From Pseudalkalibacillus decolorationis (GTDB lineage Bacteria > Bacillota > Bacilli > Bacillales > Fictibacillaceae): DNA of 39,177 bases. The number at the start of each line of letters is the position of its first letter. Position 1 is the stretch's first letter. Below, piece after piece: positions 23,314 through 30,447 of the stretch. The stretch is from positions 1 to 39,177 of the forward strand of contig NZ_JANHJQ010000027.1 of the NCBI RefSeq assembly GCF_024609785.1. The letters run 5' to 3'. Made by a program: the position numbers and the translations under genes. Below the pieces are notes generated by a model that saw only the letters and a program-made list of their open reading frames with translations, made no database searches and was not told the origin of the DNA.

Positions 23314-23499
23314 TTATTGAAGCTCAGGCAATATACGGATTTCGCTTTCCATCGGGGACTTACATAGTGGGCATTCCGGAGTGGTATCGAATGTCAGTCC
23401 GTCTCGCATCCAGCCTGAACATTCCTTATTGGAACAAGACCACACTTTTGTTTCAACTTCTGGTACTGGTTCTTGCTGGTTCTTGGAAAAAAACGCCAT
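23314..23499 (-). CDS. YdjO-type zinc-ribbon protein (61 aa)
   Basis: The sequence MAFFSKNQQEPVP...VWSCSNKECSGWMRDGL and ECPLCKSPMESEIRILPEL has four cysteines in CxxxxC...CxxC order, a small zinc ribbon matching the cold-inducible YdjO family of Bacillus. The function of the family is not known. The ATG follows GAAGGTGGAATAT. It is monocistronic, with repeat B7 and a terminator behind it. Its divergent neighbour is a small membrane protein. Confidence 0.75.
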   Translation of the reverse strand: MAFFSKNQQEPVPEVETKVWSCSNKECSGWMRDGLTFDTTPECPLCKSPMESEIRILPELQ

Positions 23500-23642
23500 A
23501 TATATTCCACCTTCAATAAATGTATTTACTCTAAGTATACCCTTTTATTGAAAATAATATAGGTAATCCGCTCAAGCTTGTTTCATAAAGTTGTATTTTA
23601 GGTAATAAAGTACTTACATAATGGCACTTTCTGGAGGTGAAT

Positions 23643-23999
23643 ATGGAACTTTCATATAAAAGATCTGTTGATTTTACTAAAAGAAATGTTACTGATTTTA
23701 TAGCAGATAATCAAGAGTATTTTGAGATGTATCGGGTCCGTGCTTGGATTTGTAGTGTGTTCACCCCATTTATCGCCTTTGTACCTGTTTACTTATGGAT
23801 TGCTGCTTTTGATGAATTTAGTGGGGCATCCGTAATCCAGTTTGTTATAAGTATTGTTTTATTTCTTACATGGACCTGTATACCTGGTGCATTTTTGTAT
23901 GTGAATTCTAAACACCATATTGTGGCTAAGATATGGCTCTGGGTATGGCCTGGACTTATGGTAACTGCTATTGTTCTATGGGCAATTTGGTTTAGTTAA
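23643..23999 (+). CDS. Three-helix membrane protein (118 aa), unknown
   Basis: I do not recognise the family. The first 35 residues are polar (SYKRSVDFTKRNVTDFIADNQ), then come three hydrophobic segments at about residues 36-56, 63-84 and 95-117, the last rich in Trp (IWLWVWPGL...LWAIWF). ATG 23643 is chosen because GGAGG lies five bases upstream; a GTG two codons earlier is inside the ribosome binding site. It lies 55 bases ahead of the DksA/TraR-like gene in the same direction and may share its transcript. Confidence 0.7.
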   Translation: MELSYKRSVDFTKRNVTDFIADNQEYFEMYRVRAWICSVFTPFIAFVPVYLWIAAFDEFSGASVIQFVISIVLFLTWTCIPGAFLYVNSKHHIVAKIWLWVWPGLMVTAIVLWAIWFS

Positions 24000-24054
24000 C
24001 AGTTTATCTTACAAGGACAAAGGGTAAGAACAGGTAACAAGGAGGAGAGTTAGT

Positions 24055-24501
24055 ATGTCGTTAAAAGAAAGTGAATTGAAGTATTATAAAAAAGAGCTTA
24101 AATCTATGAAACGTGAAGTGGTTCAACGGTATAACAATCAAACCGTAGAAAATAATGAAGATAGCCATGGAGTAGACAACCATATGGGAGATTCAGGAAC
24201 GGCTCAATATGAACAGGAAAAAAATCTTTCATTAAAGGAAAATGATGCTGAACTTTTACAAGAAATTAATGATTCGTTAGAAAAGATTGATGAAGGCACG
24301 TATGGGATATGTATTGATACGGGTGAAGATATTTCTAAGGAACGGTTAAATGCAATTCCTTATGCGAAAAGAACGATCCAAGCACAAAAGAGTTATGATA
24401 AGGGGCGTAACAATCGAGGAGATAAATCACCAAATCTGCATAGCGACCCAGCTGAAACAATTAAACAACTGAATTCGGAGCAGGATGCATTTAAAAGTTA
24501 A
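24055..24501 (+). CDS. DksA/TraR-like protein lacking a full zinc finger
   Basis: This 148-aa protein follows the YteA/YocK layout: an N-terminal coiled coil (about residues 5-90, with HMGDSGTAQYEQEKNLSL) and a C-terminal GTYGICIDTGEDISKERLNAIPYA block at about 82-105. In DksA-type zinc fingers that block starts CxxC and is followed by a second cysteine pair. Here only the first Cys remains (C-I-D-T) and the second pair is absent, so zinc binding is improbable. Members of the family bind RNA polymerase or are general-stress proteins; this one's role is unproven. ATG 24055 follows AAGGAGGAGAG, and a terminator follows the gene. Confidence 0.8.
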   Translation: MSLKESELKYYKKELKSMKREVVQRYNNQTVENNEDSHGVDNHMGDSGTAQYEQEKNLSLKENDAELLQEINDSLEKIDEGTYGICIDTGEDISKERLNAIPYAKRTIQAQKSYDKGRNNRGDKSPNLHSDPAETIKQLNSEQDAFKS

Positions 24502-24567
24502 ACGTAACACTTTAATGGACCCTTCTTCATTCACCTTTTGAACTTATAAATATTAATAAGGGAAGGA

Positions 24568-24603
24568 TAGGGATAGCTCTTTACTGAGTTATCCCTTTAT
24601 TAG
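24568..24603 (+). terminator. Rho-independent terminator
   Basis: GGGATAGCTC (24570-24579) / GAGTTATCCC (24586-24595) followed by TTTATT. It ends the DksA/TraR-like transcript ahead of liaFSR. Confidence 0.7.
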
Positions 24604-24800
24604 GTTTCACCTCAGCCTCAAGACGGAGACGAAAACATTCTCGAGATTGTATCATTGAATTGAGCTGAAATGTATTCTTAAGATGAGCCGTAGGAGGATA
24701 TAAAGTCTAAAAGAGGGATTTGAAGGGTTTTGTCTAAATGATATAAGCGTACCCTTCATTTTCAAAAAGATAAAGAACATCAAAGGGTGTGAAGTGGGTT

Positions 24801-25559
24801 ATGAAAGTACGATCTGGTGGACAATTTGTTATCGCAATCATATTTGTTCTAATTGGGGTCATGTTGCTTCTTGTCAATTTAGGAGCCATTTCCATGGAAA
24901 TAAACGAAGCGCTTCATTTTTTGTATCCTTTTGTAATTTTGCTATTAGGACTAATGTGGCTGCTTAAGGCAATTTTCGGCAATGGAGGACATGGTCATTG
25001 GTTTTGGAGCTTAATTTTAACCGGTTTAAGCGTCTTGTTAATTGCAGATCGCTTTGGTTACACCCAATTTGGCTTACTGGATGTATGGAAGCTCTGGCCA
25101 ATCATTATCGTCTATATTGGAATTATCATGCTTTGGGGAAGAAGGTCGGGCCATGACAATGATCATAAAAAAAGTATGGCAAAAGGGGACCGTTCTGGGG
25201 TCTCGAATATTGTAGCCGATGTTTCGATGAAGGAAGATAACTGGCCTGTTGAGCCAATTGATGAATGGAATGGAGTTTCAGACTTCAATTTTGACTTTAC
25301 GCGTGCGTTTATCCCTGATAATGATACCCCAATCAAGCTCTCTGGGTGGGTCGGGGATATTAAAATTTTAATTCCAGAGGATGTTGAATTTTCCGTAACT
25401 TCGAATTCAAAAGTCGGTGACATCAAAATCGGAAAATATAAAAGGGACGGTATAATGAAGAATGATGGCTATAAAACGGATGGATATGAAAGTGCGACAC
25501 GTAAACTCACATTTAATTTTCGGTTTCAGGTATTAGACTTACGGATAGATCGGGTTTAG
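24801..25559 (+). CDS. liaF: LiaF, membrane inhibitor of LiaS
   Basis: This 252-aa protein holds the LiaS kinase inactive until cell-envelope stress. About four hydrophobic helices fill residues 5-115, each with the family's LxG/LLGLMWLL pattern. The soluble C-terminal domain (FIPDNDTPIKLSGWVGDIKILIPEDVEF...LDLRIDRV) is the LiaF-like cell-wall-active antibiotic response domain. The start is uncertain: ATG 24801 gives the natural hydrophobic N-terminus; a GTG four codons upstream is possible, and neither has a strong ribosome binding site. It is first of liaF-liaS-liaR, with nine bases to liaS. No liaI, liaH or liaG precede it, unlike B. subtilis. Confidence 0.85.
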   Translation: MKVRSGGQFVIAIIFVLIGVMLLLVNLGAISMEINEALHFLYPFVILLLGLMWLLKAIFGNGGHGHWFWSLILTGLSVLLIADRFGYTQFGLLDVWKLWPIIIVYIGIIMLWGRRSGHDNDHKKSMAKGDRSGVSNIVADVSMKEDNWPVEPIDEWNGVSDFNFDFTRAFIPDNDTPIKLSGWVGDIKILIPEDVEFSVTSNSKVGDIKIGKYKRDGIMKNDGYKTDGYESATRKLTFNFRFQVLDLRIDRV

Positions 25560-25568
25560 GAGGGTTAG

Positions 25569-26627
25569 ATGAAAAACAAGTATAGTGGTGTTCGAGCCAC
25601 AATATACCGGACACACATCATAACATCGGTCTATACAACAATTCTCATCTTTTTCCTATTTCAAATTATTTATTATTATAGCCCAGGTGTAAATCGTATT
25701 GCTGTGAGCTTAATTGTTTCAGGCGCTGTCCTTTTGTTATCTCTTGTTGTTGGTCTATATTTTAGTTTCAAAAAGAGTCAGCATTTCGTGCACCGTTTAA
25801 ATGAGATACTAGTAGGCGTTGCGAAGATGTCACGTGGTAATTATAACTACCGAATTGAAGATGGCGAACAGGACGAAATAGGAACGATTTCACATGAAAT
25901 TAATGATCTTTCACAAAGGATAAAGAAGCAAGTGTACTCGTTGCAGAAGCTCGCGAACGAAAAGGCTGAACTTGCTGAAAAAGCACATAATGCTGCAACA
26001 ATTGAAGAGCGGCAACGATTAGCCCGGGATTTACATGATGCCGTTAGTCAACAACTCTTCGCTTTAAATATGATGTCTTCAGCAGCTTTGAAGCTATTTG
26101 ACACAAAACATGAGGTAGCTAAAGAGCAACTCCAGCAGGTTGTTGAAATAGCAAATAAAGCCCAAGGCGAAATGAGGGCGTTGTTGCTTCACCTTCGACC
26201 TGTTGAGCTATCTGGCGAATCTTTATGTGATGGGGTGAAAGGGCTGATTAGTGAATTAAGGTCCAAATCCGGAATAGATATCGAGTCGGAAATTGCAAAC
26301 ATTCTTCCTCTTCCTCGCGGGATTGAAGATCATTTATTCCGAATGATCCAGGAAAGTCTAGCGAATGCACTACGCCATTCCAGGGCAACAAAGCTAACTG
26401 TTAACCTAAATAAAACGGAACGATCGATTCTTTTACATATTCGAGATAATGGTATCGGCTTTGATCTGTCACAAAAGAAAAAGACCTCTTATGGGTTAAA
26501 AACGATGCAAGAGCGTTGTGATGAGATTGGTGGTACATTTTCAGTAAAATCTGCAAAAAACCAAGGAACTGCAATCGATGTTCGAGTACCAGTAGAAAAG
26601 GTGGGGAATGATGGAAACGACGATTAA
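25569..26627 (+). CDS. liaS: LiaS sensor histidine kinase
   Basis: This 352-aa kinase senses envelope stress with LiaF and phosphorylates LiaR. It has two membrane helices (about residues 16-38 and 44-66) with only a few residues between them, the intramembrane-sensing layout; a HAMP domain (about 67-120); the dimerisation/phosphoacceptor motif RQRLARDLHDAVSQQL with His156; and the ATP-binding NALRHSRATK, DNGIGFD and YGLKTMQERC blocks. ATG 25569 follows TAGGAGGGTTAG. The 3' end overlaps liaR by 20 bases, so the two are coupled. Confidence 0.9.
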   Translation: MKNKYSGVRATIYRTHIITSVYTTILIFFLFQIIYYYSPGVNRIAVSLIVSGAVLLLSLVVGLYFSFKKSQHFVHRLNEILVGVAKMSRGNYNYRIEDGEQDEIGTISHEINDLSQRIKKQVYSLQKLANEKAELAEKAHNAATIEERQRLARDLHDAVSQQLFALNMMSSAALKLFDTKHEVAKEQLQQVVEIANKAQGEMRALLLHLRPVELSGESLCDGVKGLISELRSKSGIDIESEIANILPLPRGIEDHLFRMIQESLANALRHSRATKLTVNLNKTERSILLHIRDNGIGFDLSQKKKTSYGLKTMQERCDEIGGTFSVKSAKNQGTAIDVRVPVEKVGNDGNDD

Positions 26628-27249
26628 ATTATTTCTTGTTGATGATCACGAGATGGTACGACGTGGTTTAAGTTCTTATCTGATAACAGAACCGGAATTT
26701 GAGATTATCGGAGAGGCGTCTAGTGGAAATGAGGCGGTTGAACGATTGGAAACCCTTGAACCAGACGTCATATTGATGGATTTAATAATGGACAATGGTA
26801 ATGGGATAGAAGCGACGAAAGAAATCATCAAACGTCAACCAAATAGTAAAATAATTATCTTGACGAGTTTCTATGATGATGAGCAGGTGTTTCCAGCGAT
26901 TGAAGCGGGGGCGTTTAGCTATGTCCTGAAAACAGCTTCTGCTGAAGAGATTACTTCTACGATAAAAAAAGCATATGCGGGTGAATCTGTTATCGAGTCA
27001 AAGGTTGCCCAGAAGATGATGAATCAGTTTAGAGGTAATGAGCGGCGGTTACTACATGATGAGTTAACCCCGAGGGAGCGAGAAGTGCTTATTCTGCTCG
27101 GAGAAGGAAAAACAAATCAAGAAATTGGTGACATGCTTTTCATAGGAATTAAGACAGTGAAAACGCATGTAAGTAATATTCTTAGTAAGCTGGATGTATC
27201 GGATCGCACACAAGCGGCGATTTATGCGAATCGTAACAAGCTTTTATAA
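26608..27249 (+). CDS. liaR: LiaR response regulator
   Basis: This 213-aa NarL/LuxR-type regulator has a receiver domain (about 1-120) with DDHEMVRRG, phospho-acceptor Asp58 (VILMDLIM) and Lys near 107 in YVLKTAS, and a LuxR-type helix-turn-helix (about 148-205, LTPREREVLILLGEGKTNQEIG...KTVKTHVSNIL). LiaR activates genes against cell-wall antibiotics. The start is one of two adjacent ATGs (26608 or 26611) behind AAAGGTGGGGA inside liaS. The gene ends 20 bases before a palindromic terminator derived from repeat B. Its targets are not obvious in this window. Confidence 0.9.
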   Translation: MMETTIKLFLVDDHEMVRRGLSSYLITEPEFEIIGEASSGNEAVERLETLEPDVILMDLIMDNGNGIEATKEIIKRQPNSKIIILTSFYDDEQVFPAIEAGAFSYVLKTASAEEITSTIKKAYAGESVIESKVAQKMMNQFRGNERRLLHDELTPREREVLILLGEGKTNQEIGDMLFIGIKTVKTHVSNILSKLDVSDRTQAAIYANRNKLL

Positions 27250-27269
27250 TTAGAGTTCTGCCTTTTACC

Positions 27270-27310
27270 GTATAAAGAAAACTTGGCGATCGCCAGGTTT
27301 TCTTTATAAT
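27270..27310. terminator. Palindromic B-derived terminator after liaR
   Basis: TATAAAGAAAACTTGGCGATCGCC followed by its near-perfect reverse complement (one mismatched pair): the two TAAAGAAAACTTGG ends of family B joined at GGCGATCGCC. The right arm ends GGTTTTCTTTATAA, so it can terminate liaFSR and also sspH from the other side. Confidence 0.7.
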
Positions 27311-27333
27311 TCAAGGATTTTCCTATTCAATAC

Positions 27334-27513
27334 CTACAGCTCATCCAATTGAGTAACATTCACTGTCATTTCATTATCGGGATCATTTTTCAAATAAACT
27401 CGCGCGGTATTGGCAGTTTCATCTACTTGTTGTATCCAAATCGGACTCCCATTGTATTGAACTCCGATCTCTCTTGGTGATTCAAGTATTTGCTTCGCTC
27501 TTCCAGTATCCAT
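27334..27513 (-). CDS. sspH: H-type small acid-soluble spore protein
   Basis: This 59-aa ORF begins MDTGRAKQILESP, continues INV-like VQYNGSPIWIQQVDE, then TARVYLKNDP, and ends VTQLDEL, the complete pattern of SspH-type minor SASPs (MNxxRAxEILxSP...V.YNG.PIYIQHVDE). These small proteins are packed into the spore core during sporulation, usually under sigma-G. ATG 27513 is preceded by AAGGGGTGG with seven bases spacing. It lies between liaR (convergent) and repeat B9. I could not find a clean sigma-G promoter by eye. It marks the organism as a spore former. Confidence 0.85.
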   Translation of the reverse strand: MDTGRAKQILESPREIGVQYNGSPIWIQQVDETANTARVYLKNDPDNEMTVNVTQLDEL

Positions 27514-27652
27514 TCGTTAGCCACCCCTTCATCGATTTCTATCATCTATCGTTTGTATTTTTGAAGGTTTTATACACGCTTGCATGTATCCGTGCTTTAT
27601 ACTAATGAAAATACGGATTAACAATAGTGTTTGATGTGTGTAATTTGCCCAA

Positions 27653-27724
27653 TAAAGAAAACTTGACTAGCGCTAAGCTTTAGCGCAGGCGATCCCTTAG
27701 TTCCGCTTATACTTTCTAAACGTG
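27653..27724 (+). repeat. Intergenic repeat family B, copy 9 (short form)
   Basis: TAAAGAAAACTTGACTAGCG...GGCGATCCCTTAG...TATACTTTCTAAACGTG, missing the terminal GAAAGTAT arm. It sits between the menA terminator and sspH. Confidence 0.8.
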
Positions 27725-27725
27725 T

Positions 27726-27765
27726 AAAAAAGAGATGCCTCCTATTTTGGAGGACATCTCTTTTT
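27726..27765. terminator. Bidirectional terminator of menA
   Basis: AAAAAAGAGATGCCTCC (27726-27742) and GGAGGACATCTCTTTTT (27749-27765), with one mismatch and T runs on both strands. It lies 9 bases after the menA stop on the minus strand. Confidence 0.85.
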
Positions 27766-27773
27766 ATCGCTTT

Positions 27774-28718
27774 TCATGAAAAATTAAGCAGGTAATTAAT
27801 GATGAGCCCGACTGCGAGTGCAAATCCGAAAACGGTATGCATTTGAGCAGTTGCTCCCATCGCAGGCATAAGCTTTGCTGGCTTTCGCTCACCACGAAAC
27901 AGCTTAATCGCTTTTATTGCTTTCGGAATACTTAACAGCACGAGTAGTAACCAAAATGGAGCAGCATCTACAAGAATCATCGATAAGACCCATGCATATG
28001 AAAAGGCGAACATTCCGCCTAAAAATTGAACGGCTCCTTTATGTCCCAGTAGGATCGCAAGTGTTTTTCTACCCTTTTCACGATCACCATCTAAATCCCG
28101 AATATTGTTGGCCATGAGGATGGCACCAATCAACACAGATATTGGAATCGATATGAGCATACTATTAGTCGTAACAAATCCTGTCTGAATGTAAAATGAA
28201 ATTAAAATAATGACAAATCCCATGAAAAATCCTGAAGCAAGTTCTCCCAATGGCGTGTATGCAATGGGATAAGGACCACCAGTGTAAAAATAACCAGCAG
28301 CCATACAAAGTGATCCAATAATAGCAATCCACCAGGTTGTCGAAGCGCTAATAAAGGCTCCTAATAAAATCGCAACGATGAAAAAAAGAATGGCGACATT
28401 CAATATTGTTCGAGGTGAAATGCCATCCCGAACGATTCCACCACCTATACCGACTGAATCGGTTGTATCAAGTCCGCGTTTATAGTCATAATACTCATTA
28501 AACATATTGGTCGCTGCTTGTATGAGCATGGAGGCTAGTAACATCGCCGCGAGCAGGAACCAATTGATCGAACTATAATACATAGCTAAAGCCGTTCCGA
28601 TAAACACCGGTACGAATGAAGCGGTTAATGTATGAGGTCGTAACTGCCGATACCATACCTTCATACGTGAATCCTTTGGTTGTGTTGAATTGGGTGTTTC
28701 CATGTGTTCTTGTTGCAT
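27774..28718 (-). CDS. menA: 1,4-dihydroxy-2-naphthoate polyprenyltransferase
   Basis: This 314-aa UbiA-superfamily membrane enzyme attaches the isoprenoid tail to DHNA, giving demethylmenaquinone. Both prenyl-diphosphate/Mg-binding Asp-rich motifs are present: NMFNEYYDYKRGLDTTD (about residues 70-86) and ANNIRDLDGDREKGRKT (about 195-211). Eight to nine hydrophobic helices fit the fold. An in-frame ATG five codons in is possible, but ATG 28718 has AAGGTGAAGGA. It is transcribed divergently from menFDHBEC and has its own TTGACA promoter. The product must be methylated by MenG/UbiE, which is not in the window. Confidence 0.95.
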   Translation of the reverse strand: MQQEHMETPNSTQPKDSRMKVWYRQLRPHTLTASFVPVFIGTALAMYYSSINWFLLAAMLLASMLIQAATNMFNEYYDYKRGLDTTDSVGIGGGIVRDGISPRTILNVAILFFIVAILLGAFISASTTWWIAIIGSLCMAAGYFYTGGPYPIAYTPLGELASGFFMGFVIILISFYIQTGFVTTNSMLISIPISVLIGAILMANNIRDLDGDREKGRKTLAILLGHKGAVQFLGGMFAFSYAWVLSMILVDAAPFWLLLVLLSIPKAIKAIKLFRGERKPAKLMPAMGATAQMHTVFGFALAVGLIINYLLNFS

Positions 28719-28817
28719 ATTCCTTCACCTTTTATCACAAGAATGAGCTTTTCAATTACAGCGACCCATTCTCTTATTATTTGTCGACCCCTAATCTAGC
28801 AATTTTAATCCCTTCTA

Positions 28818-28846
28818 AGTTTATGCAAATGGCGAATGTGTGTCAA
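28818..28846 (-). promoter_or_regulatory. Sigma-A promoter of menA
   Basis: On the minus strand TTGACA (28846-28841), 17-base spacer, TAAACT (28823-28818). The -35 box is perfect. The expected 5' UTR is about 90-95 bases. Confidence 0.75.
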
Positions 28847-28987
28847 CTTCTATACTGGAAATACATGTGAATGTCGTTTGATGGAAAATCACGCTTATTT
28901 CCTTTATAATAATATCGGATAATAAGCTTTTAATAGGTTGTGCAAAAAAGTCTCCAATTGATAAGTGGTGACGATTCGGAACCTTCA

Positions 28988-28993
28988 TATAAT
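28988..28993 (+). promoter_or_regulatory. Probable -10 box of the menFDHB operon
   Basis: TATAAT lies 39 bases before the GTG start of menF. The -35 partner at 16-17 bases (TGGTGA/GTGGTG) is poor, so this promoter may need help or may differ from my placing. Confidence 0.4.
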
Positions 28994-29031
28994 ATATATA
29001 GTACGTCGGAAAGATGCTGGAGGGGTAAACT

Positions 29032-30447
29032 GTGACAGCAGTAAAACAACATGAATTATTAGATTGTTTAGAGCGTGCAAAAGAAAAAGCACATGATTTA
29101 GATAAAGAAATCCTAGTTAGTCATCGAATACAGGTAGAACAAATAGATCCACTTCTTATATATAAGAATAATCAACTGAACTTTAAAGGTAAGCGATCGT
29201 ATTGGTCCGATTCGAACAATCGAATTCAAATGGTTGGACTTGGGGAAATGTTGAGACTGGATGCTAACGGCAACAAACGATTTGAGGAGATCAATACGAA
29301 GTGGAAGACGATTCTCGAAAATAGTATCGATTATTCTGAAACCATGAAATACATCCCTGGGACAGGTCCACTTTTACTAGGTGGTTTTTCTTTTGATCCA
29401 TTAAAAGACAGAACACCATTGTGGATGAACTTTCCAGATGCGAGCTTTGTACTACCAAGCCATTTGTATACGATAACCAACCAAGCCGCTTATTTAACTC
29501 AAAATATTTTAGTCGATGCCGAAACAGATCTTATCCATATTTTTAACCGTATTATGAATCAACAGGCTGAAGTTCTTTCTTCGCAAATAGAAGAAGGTTA
29601 TCCTACGAATTCTCCGCTTGTATTTGATTTAACTGAAATTAATCAAAATAACTGGAAGCAAACCGTAAGGGAAACTACCGCTTTAATCAATAAAGGTAAG
29701 ATTGATAAGGTTGTCCTTGCTAGAGAAGTGGTTGTAAACGCTTCTGAGGCAATTCCAATTTATGAAACGCTGTTCAATTTGAGGGAAAAACAAACACAGA
29801 GTTTTATTTTTGCTATCGAGCGTGGTGAACATTGCTTTATCGGAGCATCACCTGAGCGTCTTGTTCAGAAACAGAATGGAGAATTTCTATCGACGTGTCT
29901 TGCTGGATCGATTCGGCGTGGTGAGGACATTAAAGAAGATGAACAGTTAGGCAATGAGCTGCTTTCTGATCCGAAAAATAGAGAGGAGCACGCGTTTGTT
30001 GTACAAATGATTCGCGAGGCTTTTGAAAAAGTTGCTTCTTCTGTTCAAGTCCCTACTGAACCATCTTTATACAAGGGACGTGACATCCAACATTTATATA
30101 CGCCTGTCATTGTAAAAAAGGCTAAGCAGGTTCCACTTTTCGAGGTTGTAAAGGAATTGCACCCAACTCCTGCACTAGGAGGGTTTCCTCAAAGGGAGTC
30201 TGTTGATGTTATTAGAAAAAACGAGAGGCTTGATCGTGGGTGGTATTCTGCACCGATCGGTTGGGTTGATTACCTTGATCAGGGTGAGTTTGCGGTAGGT
30301 ATTCGTTCTGCCCTTGTTTCGGACAATCACGCTTCCCTATTTGCTGGATGCGGGATTGTTGCTGATTCAGATCCCGAGAATGAGTACGAAGAAACCAAGA
30401 TAAAACTAAGACCGATGCTTCATGCATTAGGAGGAGCACAAACATGA
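29032..30447 (+). CDS. menF: Isochorismate synthase MenF
   Basis: This 471-aa chorismate-utilising enzyme isomerises chorismate to isochorismate, the entry step to menaquinone. The chorismate-binding C-terminal half is intact: INKGKIDKVVLAREVVV, FIGASPERLV, LAGSIRRGEDIKEDEQL, REEHAFVVQMI, LHPTPALGGFPQ and FAVGIRSALV...FAGCGIV. It starts at GTG 29032 behind GGAGGGG; no better ATG exists. Its stop overlaps the menD start (ATGA, 30444-30447). It heads the operon menF-D-H-B-(E-C). A siderophore isochorismate synthase is an alternative on motif alone, but the menD neighbour settles it. Confidence 0.95.
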   Translation: MTAVKQHELLDCLERAKEKAHDLDKEILVSHRIQVEQIDPLLIYKNNQLNFKGKRSYWSDSNNRIQMVGLGEMLRLDANGNKRFEEINTKWKTILENSIDYSETMKYIPGTGPLLLGGFSFDPLKDRTPLWMNFPDASFVLPSHLYTITNQAAYLTQNILVDAETDLIHIFNRIMNQQAEVLSSQIEEGYPTNSPLVFDLTEINQNNWKQTVRETTALINKGKIDKVVLAREVVVNASEAIPIYETLFNLREKQTQSFIFAIERGEHCFIGASPERLVQKQNGEFLSTCLAGSIRRGEDIKEDEQLGNELLSDPKNREEHAFVVQMIREAFEKVASSVQVPTEPSLYKGRDIQHLYTPVIVKKAKQVPLFEVVKELHPTPALGGFPQRESVDVIRKNERLDRGWYSAPIGWVDYLDQGEFAVGIRSALVSDNHASLFAGCGIVADSDPENEYEETKIKLRPMLHALGGAQT

